Source: Auxenochlorella pyrenoidosa (lineage: Eukaryota; Chlorophyta; Trebouxiophyceae; Chlorellales; Chlorellaceae). From it: 41,739 nucleotides of DNA. Of the stretch, positions 31,317-41,739 are shown piece after piece (within the stretch, counting starts at the first letter, position 1; every line of letters starts with the position of its first letter). The notes under the pieces were generated by a model. The model did no database searches. It saw only the letters and a list, made by a program, of their open reading frames with translations, and was not told where the DNA came from. The stretch covers positions 881,938 to 923,676 of the forward strand of contig KQ482061.1 in the NCBI GenBank assembly GCA_001430745.1, in the 5' to 3' direction. The position numbers and the translations under genes are program-made.

Positions 31317-34300
31317 ATGCGCCCTGCCATACGCTCTTTAGGGCGAAAGGCCAACTCAGGCACAGCCTCCTCTCGCGGCACCTGGGTGGTGCTGGCCAGT
31401 GGCAGCGGCGGCGGCGGTCGGCTGACGCCTGAGCAGCACAAGCACGCCTTTTCGGTGCTGTCCAACACCCGCCTGCTGGACTGGAAGCAGTGGGGCAGCT
31501 CCCTGGGCGGCACTCTCATCGTGGACGATGCCTCGCACAAGGAGGATGTGCAGAGGGTAGGAGACACAAGACGTGGGCGGGGCCTGTTGCGCACCTGGCG
31601 GGCAGGCAGCCCAGCGGCCAGGGTGCGCCGCGAGTGTCGTCTCATCTCATCTCCATGGCTTGATGCACACGTTATTCCCCAGTTACACCTAAGCGCAGGC
31701 TCTACGGGAGGGCACCCTGAGCTTCGGCTTTTCCGCAGGTGCGCGCCCTTGCTTCAGAGTCCAGGGGAGAGGGTTGCCTGCCACTGCCACCGCACCTGTT
31801 CGACACCCAAGGCAGGGCACCTGGGTGGATCTGGATCCATCAGAGCCTCAGCCTTGCTGCCCTGCTGCAGGAGGCTGCCTCTTCCCGTACTACATTGGCT
31901 GCGCGGGGGCGCTGATGGATGCAGGCATTCTCACGGGTGCGCTGCAGGCAGTGTGGAGGCGCATCACTTGTTGTCGTTGCATTGAAAATGCATGCGCACT
32001 TCATGGAGGCCAGTGCCACTTATGCACGACTTGGCTACAAGTCTGCGCCGGTGCAGCGCTGGGTCGCTCACAGGTCACAGGCGTGCCGCGACGTGCTCAA
32101 ATGCCCACCCCCGGCGCTGTTGCTTGCCCGCTGCAGACCAAGTGAAGCTGGGCGGCGCCTCGGCGGGCTCCCTGCTGGCCGCATGCATCAAGAGCGGTGA
32201 GGCCGGGGCTTGCCTGGGCGGGAGCAGGACGCCGTGCCGCCGTGCAACTTATGCTGCCGAGCGCAGCAGGAGCTGAGCGCATGCAGTGGCTGGCGCTCAT
32301 CGGAGCTCGCCTGCCAGTGCCCAACCACCCCCCTGTTTTTTAAGATCGTGTAAGAGGTCTGATGCCTGGTGAGGCACGGCTTCCTCTCGGGTCGACGCCC
32401 TTTCAAGGTCTCCTTAATCCTCAGCGAGCCAGGGAGTTCAACAAATGGCTGCCCTGCCCAGGAGCGGCCGATTGAGTCGGTGTCACCCGAAAGCCCTCGC
32501 TGCAGGCATGCCGCTGGACGATGTCGTTGAGCAGAACCTGCGTTTGATGGATGATTTGCGACGCGGCGGCACACGCGGCAGGCTCGGGGTGCGTGCTACT
32601 TTTCTCGCCACGCAGGACTGTGCGGTGGTGTGGGGTGGCGTTGTCTGTGCCCTTGCCCCAACAGCCCCCAGCCCACCCCCCTCTCGCTGCTCTGCCCCCT
32701 GAAACTCTTCCCCGCGCTGACCGATCCGACTGCAGGCCGTGCTGAAAGCGTTCCTGCAGGAAAATCTGCCGGAGGATGCACACGACAAGTGCAGGGGCCA
32801 TGCATATGTGAGCCGGCTGCGTGCCCCCACCCCTTGCGCGCGCCGCTGCGTGCCTTGCCGCCTTCCTGCCCCCTCTTCTTCTGCCACCGGCCTCACGCAC
32901 CCCAGCGGCGCTTTCCCTCTTCCCAGACCGGCTGCGATCCAAACCTCGGCTTGCGCGCGCCGCCCCCGCTGCCACCCGCGCCGCAGGTTGCTGTCACCAA
33001 GGTCACCCCCATTGCTCGGCCCGTGCTGGTGTCCGACTTCCAGTCTCGCGAGGACCTCATCCAGGCGCTCATGACCTCCTGCCACATCCCCTTCTGGCTG
33101 GACGGCAACCCCTTCACGGGTGGGGGGGGCCTGCTGGCCCCGGCTGCGCTGCCTGCAGACCAGCACGAACGCGCCCCACACCCGCCGAGCACCAGCCCGG
33201 AGGCTCGCGGGCCTGCTGGGGGGGACCCCACTTGCATCGTTACACAGCGCTACGTCCTCCCCGGGCTTCCCCACCCCTGCTGCCCCCCAAGCAGAGTTCC
33301 GCGGCTCTCGCCACTGCGATGGCGGCCTCACCAACTTCATTCCGCTGCCCCCGGAGACGGTGGGCGTGCGCGTGTGCTGCTTCCCCTCCAAGCAGCTGTC
33401 GCCGGTGTACAGGCGAGCCGCCGTGGGTCCCGCCAGCACTGCAGGGCGCCTGCTGGGATGTAGAGCGAACTGGGTGGGTGTGCCTCTTGCACACCTGCCA
33501 AGCCATGCGTAGGCCAGCGTTCGCACCTCTCCAGCGACTGCGCGCGCCTTCCCACATCACATCACTGCAGCAGCCCACATCAGCACGCTGTCCCTGCCTC
33601 CCTGCAGGATCGGCATCAGCCCAGACTCCTTTGAGCCGTGGGACCACAGCCTGCGCCAAATGGTGCAGTGGGCGTTCGAGCCCGCTGACGAGGCCACAGT
33701 GGCGGCGCTGATCGACAAGGGTGGGCGCTGGCAGGGCGGCACGCGCCGCACCCGCCTGCAGCGCTGGAGCGCCCTCAGCGGCTGGCCTCCTGCGTGATTG
33801 CTCTGCTTGGAGCCCGCTGCGTGCTGCGTTGTACGCACTTGCCCGCCCGGGCCTGAGCATGCACTGCCGTTCGTCGAAGCCAGTGCCGTCTTCCGGGGTG
33901 TGCCCTGCCCTTCACTCGACGCCTCTCTACCCGCCGGCACGTGCAGGCAAGGAGGATGCGCAGGCCTGGATGGAGAGCATGGAACTGGAGGCAGCGGCAG
34001 CAAAGGCTGAGGCAAAAGAAAGGCAGGACGTAGGCACGGTGGCTGCCTCGAAAGAGGCGGCCGTCGGCGCCGGCGGTGCCCAAGAGAGGCAGCGGGCCGA
34101 AGAGGAGGGGTGGCAGCGGCTGGAGCAGCGGGCGCAGGGCGACAGCCCGGGCGCAGTGCCCGTGGCAGCGGCGCCAGAGGCGGCGGCGGCAAAGGCCGAG
34201 CAGGCAGCAGGTGGCGAGGCAGCAGGCGCGCAGCGGCAGGCGGTGGAGGCGGCAGCGGCGGCGCAGGATGCGGGTGCCAGCAGGGAGGAGCAGCAGGAGG

Positions 34301-34437
34301 AGGCTGAGAAGGCGCTGAGGGAGGCCGAGGAGAGGGAGGGGGAGAGCGGTAACATCTGGGCCCGGGCGCTGGGGGCAGCAGGCGTGGCCGCCTCTGCGGC
34401 GGCGGTGGCGGCGGCTGTTGCTGGCAGCGGGGTGTGA
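31317..34437 (+). CDS. Patatin-like acyl hydrolase (phospholipase/lipase)
   Basis: Ten exons fit in phase: 31317-31556, 31739-31811, 31871-31936, 32137-32196, 32506-32588, 32736-32807, 32987-33119, 33295-33412, 33608-33720 and 33947-34437, giving 482 residues. The patatin fold is complete: an oxyanion loop in GGCLFPYYIGCAGAL (105 on), nucleophile Ser135 in GGASAGS, VLVSDFQSREDLIQALMTSC, and catalytic Asp251 in HCDGGLTNF. Patatins use a Ser-Asp dyad to release fatty acids from phospho-, galacto- or neutral lipids; the substrate cannot be read from sequence. The first 100 residues match nothing I recognise. After the fold is an Ala/Glu/Gln-rich helical region (about 330-455), probably coiled coil, and a short Ala-rich hydrophobic end that may associate with membrane. 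Introns 2 and 8 start with GC; intron 2 is only 59 bases. The start codon is tentative. Confidence 0.85.
31812..31870 (+). other. Short putative GC-AG intron in the patatin-like gene (intron 2)
   Basis: The donor ACCCAAG/GCAGGG and acceptor CTGCTGCAG give DTQG joined to GCLFPYYIG in phase 1. It is the shortest intron I predict. Without it the oxyanion motif is out of frame with the upstream exon, but a different upstream structure could also solve this. Confidence 0.45.
33413..33607 (+). other. GC-AG intron in the patatin-like gene (intron 8)
   Basis: The donor is GTGTACAG/GCGAGC and the acceptor CTCCCTGCAG, joining QLSPVY to RIGISPDSFEPW in phase 2. The GTGGGT downstream would not preserve the frame. 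Confidence 0.65.
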
Positions 34438-34774
34438 TTGTTGGTGGCATTGGGGGAGCCCAATTTTGTGTCTGTCCTTCTTGTGCACAACCGCACAAAT
34501 CCTTTCACCCATTACTACACAGTTGTACGTTCAAGCCCTCCACAATCCCTTTCATGCCAACCCTCTCTGCTTTTGTCAGCCCCGCTGGCCTGTGGGGACA
34601 GCCGCCGCCTGGCTGCCATGCAACGACCTCGTGCATCCTCTTACCCATGTACGCTTCTGTTCAGTCCTATCCTGGCCCTGCATGCTGGTTTTCACATTTT
34701 TGTGCAAGCACATTGCTTCTCAAATGCAACACGACAGCTTAAACGCGGTCCAAGGAGGGCAGTCTTTTCGACGC
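34438..34774. other. Convergent 3' region after the patatin-like gene
   Basis: This is a short, relatively AT-rich stretch holding the 3' flanks of two convergent genes. Nothing else is seen in it. Confidence 0.45.
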
Positions 34775-35756
34775 TCAGCTGGCTGCATCTTGCTGCTGCT
34801 GCCCCTGCTGCTGCTGCTGCCCCTGCGCTGCAGCGGCAGGCACAGAGTCGGCCCCTTGCGCGGCGTCACCTCGCAGCCGTGCCAGGCGCTCCCGATTGCG
34901 AGCCATCAGCCGGCGCAAGGCCACCTGCAGGGGAGGGAGGAGAGGCGGCAGAGCTTGCGCAAGCGTGCTGGGCTGCTGTGCTGTTGGTGCGGGCAGGGGC
35001 TGCACAGATGCTGGTTGGGCACTGAGCAGGTGGGCGTGGCCCTGCTGAGGCGCCAACATGTTGGAACCAGTAGAACCGCCAACACCTGGGTAAACGCAGG
35101 CAGGCTGGCTGGCATGCTTGGCCCTCTGCACGCTCCCCGCACCTCTAGCCCTGCTCCTCCTCACCTCCTGCTCCCTCTGGGTCAGCTGATCCCAATTTGC
35201 AATCCTGCTGACCGAGCCATCGTCCCCGATGACCAGCGGCCCGAGGTGGTCCATCTGCACAGGTCCCTGCCCCAGGCCCAATTGGGAGGCGCCACCACGG
35301 GCACCTGGTGCTTCGCCAGGCGCCGGCAGCGGCAGCACCTGCGCAAGGGCAGGCGCGAGCGGCGGCACACATGAGCTGGCCCAGCAGCTGCCGAGCGGGA
35401 TGGGCAGCACGCGCCGAGATGGCACAGGGTGCATGTGCGCTGGCAGGCACAGGGTAGCGGCGGTGCATAAGAGGCGTCGGCCAGCAGCGCGCCTGTCCTG
35501 GCTGTGCCTCCTGGGCGCGGTCGGCAGCGCCGTCACGAGGGTGGAATGTGTCGGTGTCGATCGTCTCTTGGTAGGCTGTGGAGGCCTCCATGCTGCTCAC
35601 AGAAGATGCTGCGCAAATATGGGTCGTGAAAACAGTCTGCACGTCTCTGCTTCGGATGAACATGTGCACAGAACGTGGGGTCCTCTTTCGCAGCGGAGCG
35701 GCGGTGGTGGCGGCAGCGGTGATGCCCCGGAGCAGAGCCATGCCGGGGACGGCCAC
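34775..35756 (-). CDS. Small conserved protein with DG-SRI-NWD motif, probable organelle leader
   Basis: Three exons fit in phase 0: 35756-35601, 35338-35165 and 34924-34775, giving 159 residues. The first 40 residues are basic and Ala/Thr/Ser-rich (ALLRGITAAATTAAPLRKR), typical of a mitochondrial or plastid leader. The core is MDHLGPLVIGDDGSVSRIAN followed by WDQLTQREQE, and across the splice VALRRLMARNRERLARL. I recall this pattern (a DG-x-SRI-x-NW start followed by a basic RN-ER-L helix) from small uncharacterised proteins in plants and algae; no biochemical role is known to me. The C-terminus is a Gln/Ala-rich tail (AAAQGQQQQQGQQQQDAAS). Start could be the internal Met at 35741. The core is convincing because three separate exons join into one motif. 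Confidence 0.75.
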
Positions 35757-36637
35757 AGTGTAAAATTTATGTGAGAAAAAAGCGCATCGTGTGATCGGGT
35801 TTTGATCGGGGCAAGACAGCGGAGCTCACCGACTCGGAGTGGTTCTTCTGGAGGGGTGCGCCTGCGGCCGAGCGACAGACTTCTAGATAAAGCTAGACGC
35901 TTTGCAATTGCGGGGAATATCGCTGCCAGGTAAGGAAGACTCTACGCAAGCGTGCTAGCGGCCAGCACGCCGCCGCTGACGTCGATGCTGCCATTCGCAA
36001 AGGGACCGCCCAGGGATGGAGCATTGCTGCAGCACCCACAGCCAGACGCAAGCATGCAGAATACCCTGCGATCACAAAGCACAAGCCAGCCATCGTGCCA
36101 GCATTTCCCCTTTGATTGCAATGGGTCCGTGTGTTTAAGAAAGGGTTGCGTGGTGAGGTGATGCAGCAGGTGTGTGGGCCCACAGCAACCCCTGTTCCGC
36201 AAGTGAACAGGTAGCAGCTGCTTGTGGGTGGGGTAGGTCCGAACAAGGCAGATCGTGGGGAGGGGGAAGGGGGAGTAGGCATGCTGAGGCAGGCCATCAT
36301 GACCAGTGCAGCTGCAGTGGCACCAGAAAGTCCAAGAAAATGTGGGGGAGGGGTATGCAAGGTCAAGGGTATCCAGGGGGAAGGGGTACATGCAAGGGCG
36401 TGCCAGTATCTCGCGCCCAGGCCGGGCTGTGGTTTTGAGGTCATGGGCTGCATTTTCAAAAGCGGCGGGACTCGCAGTTCCCATGAGTGCAATGGCGCGT
36501 GCAATGGCGCGTGCAGTGTCGGGGTCCGCAGGACCGGGACAGCGCAGCTGCGTCGCGCGGGGAGCGTGTCGCGCGGGCAAGGGCGTGCACGCGGGCGGGC
36601 GACGTCTGCTCCTCTGCAGCCGGTTGAGAGCCGCCGC
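35757..36637. other. Upstream region of the NWD-motif gene and 3' flank of the secreted protein gene
   Basis: Both flanking genes are on the minus strand. Bases 35757-35900 (AT-rich, TAAAATTTATG at the left end) lie directly upstream of the NWD-motif start and likely hold its promoter. The rest shows only shadow frames. A 10-base unit (GCAATGGCGC) repeats in tandem near 36490-36512. Confidence 0.4.
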
Positions 36638-38724
36638 TCAGGCGCACTCCACGCGGGGAGGGCCCCAGAAGGAGGGGGAGCCCGGGCGGCCGGGGACGGC
36701 CAGGGGGCGGTTGGAGCGGTTGGTGTCCAGGCGGGCCTGCCAGCAGGGGGTGAGGTTGGGGTGGGATGGGGGTGGGGGGTGGGGTTGAAGGTTGGGGGGT
36801 GGGGGTGGGATGGGGGGGGGTTCTCACTCCTTCCAGTGCAAGTTTGCCAACAAACGCTGCAAGAGTGACAGGCGGATTGCGGCCTCCAAGCATGCTTGAA
36901 CTGCAGATGCAAGTGAATAATGTGCAGCGTACAGGCATGTTTGATCGCCCTTGCAGTGCGGGCGAGCAGAGTGCGGGCGCACCTTGCAAGGCACATACAC
37001 GCGGCCGCCCTGCAGGTGGCCAGTCCAAACATACTATGTTTCTTGAGGCATTAATTCACAACACAGAATGCTGCTGTATGTTAGCGGTCATGAGGATTGC
37101 ACTGCAGCCCCCAGGTGCTTGCGATGGCATGTGTGCCAAGGGCGGGGCGGCAGCACCGCCGCTTGCAGCTCTTCTGAGCGAGCATCGTTGCTAGACGTGA
37201 CTTGCACGCCTGAGCTCACCGGGCACTTCAGGTTTGCCCAGAAGACAAAGCCGTACTGGCCCTGGACCTGCAGGCCAGAGGCAGGAGGCGCAAGCAGCAC
37301 ACCTGGGTGCCGGGGCTGTCAAGCTGGCAGCTGGGCGAGGCGGCGGAGCGAGTAGCGTGGCGCGCTGTCTAGGGACCTTGCGCCACTGTCCGCCCTTATT
37401 GCCCTCCCCTGGCAAACCTGTGCCGGGCCCAAGCCGCCCGGGACGATGGAGTTGTAGCCTGCAGGAGGTGGAGGGTGGGGGCAGTGCACAGTGAGATGGA
37501 CGAGCAAGGACCTGGGCACGCAATGGCATGGCCGGAGTGACAGAGCACCTGTGTTGCGGAGCATATCGGGGTAGGTGGCAGCCCTGCTGGGGTGCTTGGC
37601 AGGGGTACAGAAGTGGGACAGCTCACAGGCGTGCTTGGGGGTGTGGCCGATGTAGGTGCACACAGGGTACATTGCCTCCACCATGGCACGCCCGCGCTTG
37701 CGCGCCTGCAGAGCGAGGGCAGGTGGGCACAGGTGGGGGATGTGATGCGCTCGGCAACAGCGTATGAGTTGAGAACTGATTTGCAAAACTGCACTGTAGC
37801 TGCCAGCTGGCCTGCAGGCTGCGCTAATGGAACACACCACCGCAGTGAAGGGAAGGTGTGCGCCCAGCTGTGCATGGTTTAGGCCTTGCAAACTGGAACT
37901 ATGTTTGCTGCAGTGGGCTGCAATGTGCCATTCCTTCTCTCTCCCTGCTTGCCTGGATGTAAGCCATGTCCACACTGCAGCGGCCGGGGAGTGGGGGGAG
38001 GCACCAGGTAAGTCTTCACACAACTTGGTGACAGTTGCGCGAGGCAGCAGTTCAACAGGCTAACCAGCAGGTAGCTGACACCACGTTCACGCGAGGACTT
38101 CATAGCGCCTGTTCTATGCGTGCAGATGCCGGGGGGAGCGACCCGCATGAAGCATATTCCTTTCGACAGCTCGTGCCCGATTTTGCAGCAACTCACAACT
38201 GGCCCTGCGTTAAGCGGACAAGGGGACGCAACGGCAGGCAAGAATGGGTCCCGAATGCAGGGCGGGCTCATCACCCGCCGTCATGCAAGGCTGGCTGGCT
38301 TTGAAGCCGTGCCTGCTGCACCACCTGCCCTACGTTCCACTGGCAGTACCAGCTGGCACAAATACTTGAATGACTGCAGTACATGGCGTTGGGGGGGCGT
38401 ACGCCGCGCCGCGCCTCAGCTGCACTGCTGGTGGGAGCTGCCGCCCCCCCCCACCAGTCATCCTTCCCAGGCTCTCACCTTTACGAAGTCCACGAATGAG
38501 GCGCCCTTGATGGGGTCTGCGGGGGAACAACAGGGGGTGGGGGTGGGGTGGGATGGACTGCAACATTGCATGGCGGCTGTCTGCTAGCTGCCGAGGCCTG
38601 GGTTTGGCTGCTCACACGAGCGGACGGTGTCGGTCTTGTAGCATCCCGGATCGACCTTATAAGGTCCAGCGGAAGCCGCGCACAGGCAGGCTGCAAGCGC
38701 AGCCAGAAGAAGAACAGTCCGCAT
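36638..38724 (-). CDS. Secreted protein of unknown family
   Basis: The proposed exons are 38724-38616, 38516-38479, 37705-37549, 37458-37418, 37267-37220, 37009-36999, 36900-36828 and 36736-36638, giving 191 residues. The first five fit cleanly in phase. Residues 1-19 are a signal peptide (MRTVLLLAALAACLCAASAG). The mature part includes DPGCYKTDTVRS, GASFVDFVKARKRGRAM, a Cys-containing YPVCTYIGHTPKHACELSHF, YNSIVPGGLGPAQ, VQGQYGFVFWANLKCP, VGKLALEG and RLDTNRSNRPLAVPG, then a short C-terminus PPRVECA. I recognise no family. The even mix of residues and at least six Cys suggest a folded, disulphide-bonded extracellular protein. The 11-base sixth exon (donor GTATGT) is needed to reconcile phases and is speculative; an alternative is a 27-base version (GGRVYVPCK) with another route to the last exons. 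The 773-base intron 2 is unusually long here. Confidence 0.6.
36757..36820 (+). repeat. G-rich tract inside the last intron of the secreted protein gene
   Basis: Runs of three to nine G are separated by T or A on the plus strand. The gene is on the minus strand, so its transcript carries C-runs. The tract lies between exons at 36736 and 36828 and may act as an extended polypyrimidine stretch before the last acceptor. Confidence 0.6.
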
Positions 38725-39550
38725 GGTGATGGCCGGGTAGTTGGGTGCGCGGGAGGGCTAGCGGGAGGCTCTTGTGGAGCTAAATTGATAGTTGAATCGA
38801 GAAAAAGCGGTTTAAGAGCTCAGAGCATACGGTTTTCGACAAGTCGTGTCTCAACATCCCAGCTACTCAGCACAGAAGGGCTTGGAACAAGTAAATTCAC
38901 GGTCTTCGTCGTATATTGAATCTAACTAGTGCATTGGAAGGAGATTGCGCGCCCTGCCTCGCGCGCTCCCGCTGGCGGAGTGCCGCAAGCCGCCGCCAGG
39001 GACCGTGCACTTCGGCTGTTCTGCGCTCGTTGGTCTTCACATGTGATATCGTAGTGATCGATGAATATACAAGGCCGTCTCCAGGCCGTGCGCTTCTACC
39101 CCAGAACCGCCGCAGCGCCGCTGAGCTGTGCCTCGCTGCTTTTGCACCCAAACTACAAATCCGACTAGACGTTCCTTAGGGGAGTGTGGATCCAGGCAAA
39201 CAGTGGATGGACAGGGCGGGGTGCAGACGGGGCAAGGTCGCCTTGAAAGTCAGGCCAGCACTGCCTCCTCTCCCCCTTACCTCGGGACCCTGCAGGCCTC
39301 AGGGCCTTGCAGATCGTCAATGGCCCACCACTGCCAGGCTCTGGGATTGCCCTAGCGCGACAGCTGCCTAAAAGGTTTCGAGTCCTAACAGAGGTAATGA
39401 ATTGCATTGGCAGGAGCCGGGGCGAAAATTGCAGAAGCAGCACTGGAACAAGACAAACATTTCACAGTGAGGCGACGAGGGACAGGTTGGGCAGTGTCAA
39501 ACCGGCTCTCTGGCAGGCAAGGCAGGTGCATGTTCTGCAACGGGAACCCG
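38725..39550. other. Promoter side of the secreted protein gene and 3' flank of GARS
   Basis: Both neighbours are on the minus strand. Bases 38770-38940 are among the most AT-rich in the window, as expected upstream of the secreted protein start at 38724. No other gene is seen. Confidence 0.4.

Positions 39551-41739
<2,189 letters not shown>

Noticed and set aside
35893..37032. Minus-strand frame of about 379 codons
   Set aside because: It crosses the 3' flank and the terminal exons of the secreted protein gene in another frame and is dominated by Pro, Ala, Ser and His repeats from simple-sequence DNA.

Overview
This window looks like nuclear DNA from a GC-rich green alga, most likely a Chlorella-like trebouxiophyte. 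The support is high GC with GC-biased third codon positions, short GC-rich introns in almost every gene, long Ala/Gln-rich low-complexity stretches in regulatory proteins, a plastid-type acyl carrier protein with an N-terminal leader, and plant-type TCX/TSO1 and MORC proteins. I saw no bacterial operon structure, CRISPR array, rRNA, tRNA or intact transposon. Gene models were built by hand: reading frames were joined at GT-AG (or GC-AG) sites whose intron phases agree, so exon borders are predictions without transcript evidence.

Layout from left to right: the 3' end of an unrecognised plus-strand gene (2-166); a small secreted Cys-rich/Pro-rich wall-type protein (minus, 721-1364); a plastid-type FHA-domain protein (plus, 2653-3470); a secreted subtilisin-like protease in nine exons (minus, 4320-7458); a DENND6/FAM116-type DENN protein (minus, 8055-11990); a MORC-family GHKL protein whose ATP-binding motifs are eroded (plus, 13454-17868); a TSO1/LIN54-type CXC protein (plus, 18876-22769); a plastid acyl carrier protein interrupted by a 217-base assembly gap (plus, 24624-26301); a zinc-free MDR quinone oxidoreductase (minus, 26871-29742); a patatin-like acyl hydrolase (plus, 31317-34437); a small Gln-rich protein with a conserved DG-SRI-NWD motif (minus, 34775-35756); a secreted protein of unknown family (minus, 36638-38724); and the C-terminal 275 residues of phosphoribosylamine-glycine ligase, GARS/PurD (minus, 39551-41739), cut by the window edge.

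The genes do not form one pathway. Two themes recur. First, two putative chromatin or transcription proteins (MORC and TCX) lie head to tail about 1 kb apart. Second, three products are secreted (wall-type protein, subtilase, unknown protein). Lipid functions are represented by ACP and the patatin-like lipase.

The most unusual observations are the MORC homologue that has lost the ATPase signatures while keeping the rest of the MORC fold, and a cluster of seven apparent GC-AG introns among about 72 predicted introns, spread over four genes.
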